Shown here one piece after another: positions 51,394 to 59,796 of a stretch of DNA of 64,000 nt; position 1 is the stretch's first letter; each line of letters begins with the position of its first letter. Under the pieces are notes generated by a model that ran no database searches, was not told the DNA's origin, and was given only the letters and a program-made list of their open reading frames with translations. The stretch lies in assembly GCA_963759545.1 (NCBI GenBank), contig CAVXAB010000017.1:490040-554039 (forward strand). Direction: 5' to 3'. Both the position numbers and the translations under genes were made by a program. This DNA comes from Trebonia sp963759545. Lineage in GTDB: Bacteria > Actinomycetota > Actinomycetes > Streptosporangiales > Streptosporangiaceae.

Positions 51394-53631
51394 CTAGGTC
51401 AACTCCGCCGGGTCGAGCTGGACGCGGACGCCGCCGCCCTCCTTGCGGGCGCTGCGGCCCGCCTGGGCGGCCTGGAGCGCCCTGGCGAGCGCGCCTCCTT
51501 GCGCCCGCGGGGCACGGACCAGGGCGCGGACCTGGTCATCGCCCTGGTGCCCGGCCCGTGGCGACTGCTGAACCTGGGCTTGCCGCTCGACCGGTACCGG
51601 GCCGAGGATCTCGAACGCAGGGTCCATGCCGTTGATGACGCTGGCGACGGCCGCCGCTTCCCCGCTCACCGCGGCCATCCTGACGGCGGGCGGGAAGCCG
51701 AGTTCCGCGCGCTCGGCGAGGTCGCGTTCGGCGAACGTAACCGGGTCCCAGCGGACAAGCGCCTGGGTGGCAGGCAGCGCCGCGTCGGCGTGCACCAGGA
51801 CCGTGCCGCCTGGACGGACCAGGGCGGCGGCGGCAAGCCAGCGGCGCAGGGTCTCTTCCCCGGCCCGCAGGCTGGGGCGGGACAGCAGGGCCCAGCCGTC
51901 GAGGAGGAGTGCGGCGGCGTAATCGGCAAGGGGCTCGGCGCCAGGCGTGGTGATCACCAGGGCGGGCTCCGCGGGCACTCTCGGCAGCACCAGGTCGCCG
52001 CCGGACGTGCGGACCTTGACGCCAGGGAAGGCACGGCCGAGCTCTTCCGCGGTGCGGACGGCGCCGGTGATCGTCGCGCGGAGCTTGTCGTGGCCGCAGC
52101 GCGGGCAGCGCCAGCCGCCAGGGCCCGTGTTTCCTGGTGCCGTGCTGCCCCGTGTCGTGCCGTCATCGGCCATGCCGCCCGGTGTCGTGGCCAGGGCACC
52201 GCACCAGCGGCAGTCGGGAGTGGCATTCGGTCCGGTCAGCCGGAGCGGGCCGTTGCATTGCGCTTCGGATTCCCCGATCAGGTGCGTGCACCTGGCCTGG
52301 GTGCGGCAGCGGGCGCAGGCGATCCCTACGAGGTAGCCGCGACGCGGCACCTGAATCAGGACGGGGCCGCGGGTGAGGGCCTCCCTGGCCGTTCTCAGGG
52401 CCAGGCCGGGCAGCCGCGCCATCATGGCGCCCTCGTCCTTGGCGAGTTCCTTGTCGTCGGCGGCCGGCTTGACGCGCGGCGCGGCGGCGCGCAGCGTCTG
52501 GCGATCGGGGCCAAGCGGGCGCGCCCAGCCGGCCGAGACCAGCTGCGTCAGCTCAGTGGTGCGGGCGAAGCCGCCGATCAGGGCGGCCGCGCCCGCGCGG
52601 TGGGCGCGCAGGGCGAGGACCTCCCGCGCGTTGGGATACGGGGCATGGGGGTCGGCATGCAGGTCGTCGCCGTCGTCCCAGAGCACCACCAGGCCAAGGT
52701 CCCGCACTGGCGCGAACATCGCGGCCCTGGTGCCCGCGACGATCAAGGTCTCGCCGCGCAGGGCCGCCAGCCAGCGACGGTATCGCTCCGCGGGGCCGAG
52801 CTCGGCGGTGAGCGTGACGTAGCCGGCCGCCTGGGCGGCCGAGCCCGCGGGCGGGATCAGCGCGGCCAGGGCCTCGTCGACGCGGGCCAGGTCGCGCGCG
52901 TCGGGGACCACGATGACCGCGCCACGGCCGGCGCTCGCGGTGGTAACGGCGGCCCGAGCGATCTCCTCCGGCCAGGCCGGTCCTGGAAGCGCGGTCCACG
53001 CCGCGCGGGCCGGGCGGCCCGCGGCGAGCGCGTTCAGGAACGACGCTCCAGCCGGGTACCTGGTCCAGGGGCCCGGATCCGGGCGCGGGAGCGGAGCCGA
53101 TGCCTCCTTCTGGTGGGCGGCGCTTTTCGCTTGCGCCCCTTCCGTCGCGGCGTGGCGCTGCGGTACGGCCAGCCGGAGCACGTCCGCGAGGGTGCCCGCG
53201 TAGCGGTCGGCGACGGCGCGGGCCAGGCCGGCGATTTCCTCGGTCAGCACCTGCTCGGCGGATACCACTCGCTCCAGGTAGCGGAGGCTGCCCTGGTGCT
53301 CGCTGTCGGCGGCCCGCTCGATGAGGAAGCCGTCGGTCAGCTTGCCCGCGAACCTGACCCTGACCCGGACGCCAGGCCTGGCCTGGTCCGCGAGCCGTTC
53401 AGGTACGAGGTAGTCAAACGGGCGGTCGAGGTGCGCAAGCGGCAGGTCCACCGCGATCCTGGCGACGGGATTGTCGGCCGCGGGCCGCAGGGTCCGCGTG
53501 TCCTTAGACTTCCTGGACCGACTGGGTGGCTTGTCGGCTTTTTCGTCTTTTACGGGGGTTTCGGCGATTAGCGGTGGCGCGTCGGACAGCAGGAGCCCTG
53601 CCGTTCCCTCGTCCCACGTATCCGCCATCAC
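51394..53631 (-). CDS. priA: Primosomal protein N' (PriA), helicase-degenerate actinobacterial type
   Basis: A 745-residue replication-restart protein. The DNA-binding N-terminal domain begins at ARIAVDLPLAHLDRPFDYLV. The zinc-binding Cys cluster is complete (IACARCRTQARCTHL, CRWCG, RCPRCGHDKLR). The helicase motifs are degenerate: no GKT Walker A is visible and the DEAH box reads LWDDGDD. This matches other actinobacterial PriA proteins, which are thought not to unwind DNA. ATG 53631 precedes about 35 disordered residues. Confidence 0.92.
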   Translation of the reverse strand: MMADTWDEGTAGLLLSDAPPLIAETPVKDEKADKPPSRSRKSKDTRTLRPAADNPVARIAVDLPLAHLDRPFDYLVPERLADQARPGVRVRVRFAGKLTDGFLIERAADSEHQGSLRYLERVVSAEQVLTEEIAGLARAVADRYAGTLADVLRLAVPQRHAATEGAQAKSAAHQKEASAPLPRPDPGPWTRYPAGASFLNALAAGRPARAAWTALPGPAWPEEIARAAVTTASAGRGAVIVVPDARDLARVDEALAALIPPAGSAAQAAGYVTLTAELGPAERYRRWLAALRGETLIVAGTRAAMFAPVRDLGLVVLWDDGDDLHADPHAPYPNAREVLALRAHRAGAAALIGGFARTTELTQLVSAGWARPLGPDRQTLRAAAPRVKPAADDKELAKDEGAMMARLPGLALRTAREALTRGPVLIQVPRRGYLVGIACARCRTQARCTHLIGESEAQCNGPLRLTGPNATPDCRWCGALATTPGGMADDGTTRGSTAPGNTGPGGWRCPRCGHDKLRATITGAVRTAEELGRAFPGVKVRTSGGDLVLPRVPAEPALVITTPGAEPLADYAAALLLDGWALLSRPSLRAGEETLRRWLAAAALVRPGGTVLVHADAALPATQALVRWDPVTFAERDLAERAELGFPPAVRMAAVSGEAAAVASVINGMDPAFEILGPVPVERQAQVQQSPRAGHQGDDQVRALVRAPRAQGGALARALQAAQAGRSARKEGGGVRVQLDPAELT

Positions 53632-54024
53632 TCCGTCCTACCAGACGCGGACGCCCAACTTCGGCTGCGGCACGACAAAGCCCGGACTGCAATTGCAGTG
53701 CGCTAACCCCAGCCACAGCGCAAGGCAGCGCGGTCTATGCGCTGCCTGCTACCGCAACCAGAAGGCTCTAACCCCAGCCACAGCGCGGGGGGCGAGCGGT
53801 TTTTGCGAGTCCCCCCGTGGGGGGGTTATGGGGGGCGAAGCCCTCCCATGCGCGGGGGGTGCAGGGGGTCGTCCCCCCGCAGGCAATACAGAAACACGTG
53901 CGGCCGGGCACGGGGAGCCGCAATTACCCGTGCCCGGCCGCTCGCGGGCTTGCCTGACCCTGTCCCGTCATGGACAGGGCGGGCTCAGCCGTCCGCGGGT
54001 CTTGCCGCCTGATCAGAGCAGTGA
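53632..54024. other. Intergenic region with short direct repeats
   Basis: About 390 bp between priA and the DUF397 gene. CTAACCCCAGCCACAGCGC occurs exactly twice (53703-53721 and 53768-53786); a close variant covers the 3' end of fmt at 49771. From 53810 to 53880 runs of G and C form hairpins such as GGGGG-TCGT-CCCCC. No protein-coding frame looks real. Confidence 0.6.
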
Positions 54025-54261
54025 TTACCCGACCAGGTAGTCGAAATCTCCTGAGCGAAGCGCGCTGACCATCGCCCGGACGGCCGTCGCCGAGTAGATG
54101 AGGGCCGTGCCCTGCGGGTCGCGTGAGTTCCGCATCGCCACGGTGGCCGCGTCGAGCCGGGCCAACTCCACGCAGGCCCCCTGGGAGTTGCTGCGCTGGC
54201 TCTTGCGCCAGATCGCGCCTTCAAGCTCTGCGGCGCTGATCCCGTTCTGAATGTCCTGCAT
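54025..54261 (-). CDS. DUF397 domain protein
   Basis: A 78-residue protein with the family core WRKSQRSNSQGACVELARLD, VAMRNSRDPQGTALIYS and a C-terminal helix. DUF397 proteins are usually encoded next to an XRE-family regulator with a DUF5753 ligand domain and act as its partner in Streptomyces development and antibiotic control. No such regulator lies beside this copy, so it is an orphan here. Confidence 0.9.
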   Translation of the reverse strand: MQDIQNGISAAELEGAIWRKSQRSNSQGACVELARLDAATVAMRNSRDPQGTALIYSATAVRAMVSALRSGDFDYLVG

Positions 54262-54695
54262 GGTTCTCGTCTCCTGACGGATCTAACCCGGTCCGCAGAC
54301 TGGCGTGGCGCCGTTACGGGACCAGAGCGCTGGACTGGCCGCCCGCGCGACCGAGTCCGGTTTGGATCTGTTCGAATGCCCCCCGGACTTACGAGACTGA
54401 GCTTATCGCATGCACGTGCATCAGCAAGGTATTTCGCACTTTCATACGCATACGCATCTGCACGGCCGTGGGACGTAGGTATTGGCGAGCTTGGTCTGGA
54501 CTCACTTGGCGTAATCGCCGCAGGTCATGGTAGCGGAGGACCGGTCCCGCTCGAGACCTGGTTGGCTTTCGCTACCCTGAGACGCTCACGTCATGCATGG
54601 TTTCGGGACCGCTGAAACGTAATCTTTTGGTAAGGAGACTACACCGCTAAGTAATCGCCTGTGCACGCACAGACTTAACCGCGGCGCAAATGCCT
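54262..54695. other. Intergenic region upstream of the DUF397 gene
   Basis: About 430 bp, no convincing gene. It contains the palindrome ATGCACGTGCAT (54410-54421), an AT-richer strip (TTTCATACGCATACGCATCT) and CTGTGCACGCACAG near 54658, which probably include promoter and operator sequences for the DUF397 gene. Confidence 0.45.
54410..54421. promoter_or_regulatory. 12-bp palindrome ATGCACGTGCAT
   Basis: A perfect palindrome about 150 bp upstream of the DUF397 start. Short perfect dyads of this kind are typical operators. The regulator is unknown; an XRE-family protein encoded elsewhere would be the first guess. Confidence 0.4.
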
Positions 54696-54723
54696 GAAGG
54701 GCGCCCGAAAACGGACGCCCTTC
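54696..54723 (-). terminator. Terminator after metK
   Basis: A 12-bp stem with one mismatch (GAAGGGCGTCCG against CGGGCGCCCTTC) and a TTTT loop on the minus strand, starting 21 bp past the metK stop. It is a convincing hairpin, although the following T-run is short. Confidence 0.7.
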
Positions 54724-54744
54724 AACACCAGTGACAGTCTGCTA

Positions 54745-55938
54745 TTACACTCCGCAGGCCGCCCGCAGGGCGGCAGCGCGGTCGGTGCGCTCCCACGAGA
54801 AATCGGGCTCGGTCCTGCCGAAGTGGCCGTAGGCGGCCGTCTGCGAGTAGATCGGGCGAAGCAGGTCGAGTGCGGCGATGATGGCGCGCGGCCGCAAGTC
54901 GAAGACCTGGGTCACCGCATCCTGAATCCGCTCCACGGGGACGCGCTCGGTCCCGAAGCACTCGATGAACAGCCCCACCGGCTTGGCCTTGCCGATCGCG
55001 TAGGCGACCTGCGCCTCGCACCGGTCGGCGAGCTCCGCCGCGACCACGTTCTTGGCCACCCAGCGCATCGCGTAGGCCGCGCTGCGGTCCACCTTGGACG
55101 GGTCCTTGCCGGAGAACGCGCCGCCGCCGTGCCTGGCCATGCCGCCGTACGTGTCGATGATGATCTTGCGGCCGGTGAGGCCCGCGTCGCCCATCGGGCC
55201 GCCGATCTCGAACCGGCCGGTCGGGTTGACGAGCAGCCGGTATCCCTCGGTGTCGATCTCCAGGCCCGCGAGCACCGGGTCGACGACGTAGTCCTTGACG
55301 TCGGGCGCCAGGAGCTCCTTGAGGTTGATGTCGGGGGCGTGCTGGCTGGAGACGACGACCGTGTCGAGCCTGACCGGCCTGTCGCCCGCGTACTCGATGG
55401 TCACCTGGGTCTTGCCATCCGGCCGCAGGTACGGGACCTGGCCGGAGCGCCGCACCACGGACAGCTGCCGGGCCAGCCGGTGCGCCAGCATGATCGGCAG
55501 CGGCATCAGCTCCGGGGTCTCCCGGCACGCGTAGCCGAACATCAGGCCCTGGTCGCCCGCGCCCTGGCGGTCATAGTCGTCGGCGCCCTCGCCCTCGCGG
55601 TACTCAAACGCGTCGGAGACGCCCTGGGCGATGTCAGGCGACTGCGAGCCGATGGAGACAGAAACGCCGCAGGACGCTCCGTCGTAGCCCTTGGCGGAGG
55701 AGTCGTAGCCGATCTGGAGGATCTTCTCGCGGATGATCCCGGGGATGTCCACGTACGTCTTGGTGGTGACCTCGCCGGCCACGTGGACCTGTCCCGTCGT
55801 GATCAGGGTCTCGACCGCGACCCGGCTCGCGGGGTCGTCCTTGATCATTGAGTCCAAGATGGCGTCGCTGATCTGGTCGGCCATCTTGTCCGGGTGGCCC
55901 TCCGTCACCGATTCCGAAGTAAACAGCCGACGTGCCAC
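54745..55938 (-). CDS. metK: S-adenosylmethionine synthetase
   Basis: Makes SAM from methionine and ATP. It has 397 residues with TSESVTEGHPDKMADQISDA, GAGDQGLMFGYA (ATP site), the P-loop-like GGGAFSGKDPSKVDRSAAYA and the C-terminal ELTDR-like region. GTG 55938 is chosen because the family starts VARRLFTSES here and GGAG lies upstream; an in-frame ATG at 55989 would add 17 residues. No SAM riboswitch was seen. Three to four SAM-dependent methyltransferases in the window use its product. Confidence 0.96.
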   Translation of the reverse strand: MARRLFTSESVTEGHPDKMADQISDAILDSMIKDDPASRVAVETLITTGQVHVAGEVTTKTYVDIPGIIREKILQIGYDSSAKGYDGASCGVSVSIGSQSPDIAQGVSDAFEYREGEGADDYDRQGAGDQGLMFGYACRETPELMPLPIMLAHRLARQLSVVRRSGQVPYLRPDGKTQVTIEYAGDRPVRLDTVVVSSQHAPDINLKELLAPDVKDYVVDPVLAGLEIDTEGYRLLVNPTGRFEIGGPMGDAGLTGRKIIIDTYGGMARHGGGAFSGKDPSKVDRSAAYAMRWVAKNVVAAELADRCEAQVAYAIGKAKPVGLFIECFGTERVPVERIQDAVTQVFDLRPRAIIAALDLLRPIYSQTAAYGHFGRTEPDFSWERTDRAAALRAACGV

Positions 55939-56082
55939 GTCTTTGTCTCCGTCCGAATAGTCAACTGACTTGGCAGAGTTTAGCCGCAAGTCGCCGACGA
56001 TCGCGCAGGTCAGTGAATGACAGCGGTTAACGGGCGAGAGCGCGGGTTTGCGGTCACTGAGGTGTGCGCACGCGGGGCGCCG

Positions 56083-57375
56083 TCAGGCCAGACGGGCGGT
56101 CACCAGGGCCAGCACGTCGCTGGCCAGGGCATCCTTCGACCGGCGGGAGATGCCGGTTACCGTGCCCGCGGTGTCGAGCACGAGCCACTCGTTGTCGGTG
56201 GTGCCGAAGCCCTCGCCGTCCCCTACCTGGTTCACGACGAGCAGGTCACAGCCCTTGCGGGCCAGTTTGGCCCGTGCCGCGTACAGGTCAGGGTTCGTCT
56301 CGGCGGCGAAGCCAACGATCACCTGGGTGTCCGGGCCCTGCTCCGTGCGGCGCCTGGACAGGCCTGCGAGGATGTCCGGGTTTTCCGTCAGCTCGATCGG
56401 GGGCGGCAGGGTGCCGTCCTTCTTGATCTTCTGGTCGGCGCGCTTGAGCGGGCGGAAGTCGGCGACGGCAGCGGTCATGATGATGGCGTCGGCACCCGGG
56501 GCCTCGGCGAGCATCGCGGCGTGCATGTCCCTGGCCGAGACGACCCTGACGACCTTGACGCCGACCGGGTCCGGCAGCTCCACGTTGGCGGCGACCAGCG
56601 TGACGCCCGCGCCCTGGGCCGCCGCTGACCTGGCGAACGCGTAGCCCTGCGTGCCCGTCGACCAGTTGCCGAGGAAGCGGACGGGATCGAGTTCCTCGCG
56701 CGTGCCCCCGGCGGAGATCAGCACCCGCTTCCCGGCCAGGGGAAGAGCACGGTCATTCCGAACGGAGGCGTGGCTATCACCCGTCGAGGCTCCGCCATGC
56801 TCGTCAGGGACCCGGCGTGGCGCGGGAAAGTCAGCCGCTTCCGCTCGGGATCCGATGACTTCTTCCGCGAGCGCGAACAGGTCGGCCGGGTCGGGGAGGC
56901 GGCCCTTGCCGCTGTCCTTGCCGGTGAGGCGGCCCACGGCCGGCTCGGCGACGATCGCGCCCCGGGAACGGAGCGTCTCGACGTTGGCCTGGGTGGCGGG
57001 GTGCTCCCACATCTCCGTGTGCATCGCGGGCGCGTAGATCACCGGGCAGCGTGCCGTCAGCAGCGTCGCGGTGAGCAGGTCATTCGACATGCCCGTGGCC
57101 GCGCGGGCGAGCAGGTCAGCCGTCGCGGGGGCGACGATGACCAGGTCCGCGGTCTGGCCGAGCTTCACGTGCGGCACGTCCGCGACTCCGGTCCAGACGT
57201 CGGTGGTCACCGGCTCGCCGGACAGCGCCTCCCACGTGGGGGCGCCGACGAAGCGGAGCGCGTCCGGCGTCGGGATCACCCGCACGCTGTGGCCGCTCTC
57301 CTTGAACAGGCGGAGCAGCTCACATGCCTTGTACGCGGCGATGCCCGCGCCGACGCCGAGGATAACGCGCGCCAT
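56083..57375 (-). CDS. coaBC: Bifunctional phosphopantothenoylcysteine decarboxylase / phosphopantothenate-cysteine ligase
   Basis: Two successive coenzyme A steps in one 430-residue chain. The CoaC flavoprotein half has GVGAGIAAYKACELLRLF and PAMHTEMWEHPATQ, the actinobacterial form of the PAMN motif. The CoaB half has VLISAGGTREELDPVRFLGN and MTAAVADFRP. The linker (about residues 185-215) is longer and more polar than usual. It belongs to the mihF-gmk-rpoZ-coaBC-metK line. Confidence 0.95.
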   Translation of the reverse strand: MARVILGVGAGIAAYKACELLRLFKESGHSVRVIPTPDALRFVGAPTWEALSGEPVTTDVWTGVADVPHVKLGQTADLVIVAPATADLLARAATGMSNDLLTATLLTARCPVIYAPAMHTEMWEHPATQANVETLRSRGAIVAEPAVGRLTGKDSGKGRLPDPADLFALAEEVIGSRAEAADFPAPRRVPDEHGGASTGDSHASVRNDRALPLAGKRVLISAGGTREELDPVRFLGNWSTGTQGYAFARSAAAQGAGVTLVAANVELPDPVGVKVVRVVSARDMHAAMLAEAPGADAIIMTAAVADFRPLKRADQKIKKDGTLPPPIELTENPDILAGLSRRRTEQGPDTQVIVGFAAETNPDLYAARAKLARKGCDLLVVNQVGDGEGFGTTDNEWLVLDTAGTVTGISRRSKDALASDVLALVTARLA

Positions 57376-57492
57376 GGGTCACTCCGATGCTGCTGTTGCC
57401 CGCGGGGTCTGGTCCCCAAGGGGATACTACGGCGCGATTCCCTGGAAGGCGGCCGGAGCCCGCAGGCCCGGGGTCCATCCGATCGCGCGCGC

Positions 57493-57753
57493 TCAGCCCT
57501 CGGTCTGCTCGACCTTCAGCATGCCCTCGCGCGCCTCACGCAGCGCGATCGACAGCGGCTTCTCCTGCACGCGGGTCTCCACGAGCGGCCCGACGTACTC
57601 AAGCAGGCCCTCGCCGAGCTGCGAGTAGTAGGCGTTGATCTGGCGCGCCCGCTTCGCGGCCAGGATCACCAGCCGGTACTTGCTGTCAACGATCTCGAGC
57701 AGCTCGTCGATCGGCGGGTTGATGATGCCGTCCGCACCCTGGGTCACAGCCAC
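57493..57753 (-). CDS. rpoZ: RNA polymerase omega subunit
   Basis: An 86-residue subunit that helps assemble the beta' chain. The conserved core is PIDELLEIVDSKYRLVILAA followed by KRARQINAYY. It lies between gmk and coaBC, as in mycobacteria and streptomycetes. Confidence 0.95.
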   Translation of the reverse strand: MAVTQGADGIINPPIDELLEIVDSKYRLVILAAKRARQINAYYSQLGEGLLEYVGPLVETRVQEKPLSIALREAREGMLKVEQTEG

Positions 57754-57847
57754 GTGTTGCCATTCCTCACTTGACTAGGGCGTCACCTTCATCCTGTCCT
57801 TACGCACCCAAGACGTGATCAGCCAGGGGCAGCAGGATGAAGAGAGT

Positions 57848-58492
57848 TCACTGATTACTGTTAATCAACGTTACCATCTGCCGGCAAACTTCATCGATCG
57901 ACGTGTTGACCAGCGTCACATCGAACTCGCTGGCCGCGGCCAGCTCTTCCTTCGCCACCGCCAGGCGCCGCGCCACCACGTCGGGCGGCTCGGTGCCACG
58001 GCCGGTGAGCCTCCGGACAAGCTCGGCCCACGAGGGGGGCTTCAGGAACACGAAGAGCGCGTCGTCCTTCAAGGCCTCCCTGACCTGCCTGGCACCCGAC
58101 AGGTCGATCTCGAGCAGGGTCGGCTGGCCCTGCTCGAGTCTATTGCGCACGGGTTCGGCGGGCGTGCCGTATTTGTTGCCCGCGAACTCGGCCCACTCAA
58201 GCAGTTCTCCGGCGGAGACCATGCGGTCAAACTCCGCAGTGTCCACAAAATGGTATTCCCGCCCGTTCACTTCTCCCGGCCGCGGCCTTCGAGTAGTGAC
58301 GGAAACGGAAATCCAGATCTCCGGACTGCGGCGCCGAAGAGCCGCGACGACTGTGCTCTTCCCGACCCCGGAAGGCCCGGAGAGCACAGTCAGCCGCGAA
58401 TTCTTCCGGTCCGCGGGCAAGCTAACACCTTCCGGCGCAGCATTCCCCGCGGCGGCGGTTCCGCGCGTTTTACCGACGGGTGCTTCGGCCAT
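57848..58492 (-). CDS. gmk: Guanylate kinase
   Basis: Converts GMP to GDP. It has 214 residues with P-loop LSGPSGVGKSTVVAALR, the GMP-binding VTTRRPRPGEVNGREYHFVD and LLEWAEFAGNKYGTP. About 25 extra residues precede the core, as in other actinobacteria. Confidence 0.95.
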   Translation of the reverse strand: MAEAPVGKTRGTAAAGNAAPEGVSLPADRKNSRLTVLSGPSGVGKSTVVAALRRRSPEIWISVSVTTRRPRPGEVNGREYHFVDTAEFDRMVSAGELLEWAEFAGNKYGTPAEPVRNRLEQGQPTLLEIDLSGARQVREALKDDALFVFLKPPSWAELVRRLTGRGTEPPDVVARRLAVAKEELAAASEFDVTLVNTSIDEVCRQMVTLINSNQ

Positions 58493-58545
58493 GCCCTCGC
58501 ACCCGTGACGGCCGCGTAAACCGCCCGCCGTGCTCGCTCACTGCG

Positions 58546-58866
58546 TCAGAGGTCCGCACCGAACTCCTGCTCAAGGGCGGCACGCTGGTTAGCGCCAAGC
58601 CCCCGAACGCGGCGGGACTCGGCAATGCCAAGCCGCTCCATGATCTGCTTCGCGCGGACCTTGCCCACACCTGGCAGCGACTCAAGGAGAGCCGAGACCT
58701 TCATCTTGCCAATGACGTCGTCGGTGGATCCGTCCTTGATGACTTCGGACAGGGTCACCGCGCCACGCTTGAGGCGATTCTTAACGTCGGCACGTTCCTT
58801 GCGCGCTATCGCCGCCTTCTGCAAGGCCTCTGCGCGCTGTTCGGGAGTGAGGGGAGGAAGAGCCAC
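58546..58866 (-). CDS. mihF: Mycobacterial-type integration host factor (mIHF)
   Basis: A 106-residue nucleoid protein. It starts MALPPLTPEQRAEALQKAAI and has the helix-two-turn-helix LLESLPGVGKVRAKQIMERL with the following GIAESRRVRGLG. The family bends DNA and is unrelated to bacterial IHF/HU. It heads mihF-gmk-rpoZ-coaBC. The upstream DNA is AT-rich, as expected for a strong promoter. Confidence 0.96.
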   Translation of the reverse strand: MALPPLTPEQRAEALQKAAIARKERADVKNRLKRGAVTLSEVIKDGSTDDVIGKMKVSALLESLPGVGKVRAKQIMERLGIAESRRVRGLGANQRAALEQEFGADL

Positions 58867-59796
58867 TCGGGGTCACCTCGGGTTTCGTCGTAAAAAAGGT
58901 TGGACGGGAGGGGAAACTAGCGAGTCAAGCACCCTTTCGGCAACGCGAACCTCCGTTTATGTCATCACAAATCCAAATATATTACTCTATACATACGCTT
59001 TGTTACTGAAAGTAGTCAATACCAGGTCCGAGGCGACACTGCGCTCTCGCGGAGTGATAGCCGCACCGCGCCGAACACCTCCTCGAAGGCTTGCCGCAAC
59101 CTGGGTCAAATGTTCCATTTGTCTGTTTCTATGGATACGGTACCGCAGCGCGCGATCCGAGGACAGCGACACGCCGTTCACCCGCTCGACGGGTGCCAGC
59201 GAGCCGGCTTCCCCGGCCCGGACGGCCCGGCGGGCGGCGGCACGGAGGAGGCTCTCCCGGCCGGCTGGCACGGGTGTGCCGCCCGTCCCTGGCGCCTGCC
59301 GCCTCAACCATACACGCAGCGACAAAGCCCGGACGTACCGCCGCAAAGTCCAGTTGAGGTACTCCCTCGCGGAAGGGAAAGCGCGGCCTCGCGACCGACA
59401 CTCCCCCGACCTGCCGCCCCCATGGCCGGCACCGCCCGCGGCGGGTCCGTCGTGGGATCCCGGCAGCGGAGCGCCGGCCCGCCGCGACCGCGCGCCGGCT
59501 CGGCATTGGAGTGGCATATGTGCTTTATGGTGATTTAGTTCCACTTTATTCATAATCCAGGATGTTCCGCGCTCATGTCGTCCTGGAAGGACATTTTACC
59601 CACCGCAGCGTTTCGATCACAGTGCAGCTGCGATGAATCGTCGCAGGTAGGGTTTGTTGCGCCGAACACATCTACGGTCAAGAGGAAAGACCTGATGCCA
59701 GTGTGGCCCCTGCGGCCCCCGTCTGCCACCCAGATCGTGGGACTGACCCAAATGCCCCGATAGGAAATTGACGATCGCGTGCCCGCTGCCGCCGGG
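58867..59796. other. Gene-free stretch of 930 bp between pyrF and mihF
   Basis: No reading frame looks like a protein. 58965-59030 is strongly AT-rich for this genome (AATATATTACTCTATACATA) and probably holds the mihF promoter. 59130-59510 is GC-rich without repeats. 59515-59760 has mixed composition, with a second AT-rich patch (TTTAGTTCCACTTTATTCAT). Confidence 0.45.

Noticed and set aside
51094..53571. 825-codon plus-strand frame opposite priA
   Set aside because: It is a shadow of priA with no recognisable domain.
54376..54615. 79-codon plus-strand frame upstream of the DUF397 gene
   Set aside because: No ribosome site, no conserved features, and it runs through the palindrome and AT-rich promoter-like DNA.
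58987..59553. 188-codon minus-strand frame between pyrF and mihF
   Set aside because: Arg/Gly/Ala-rich with no domain; it starts in AT-rich DNA and has no homology-like pattern.
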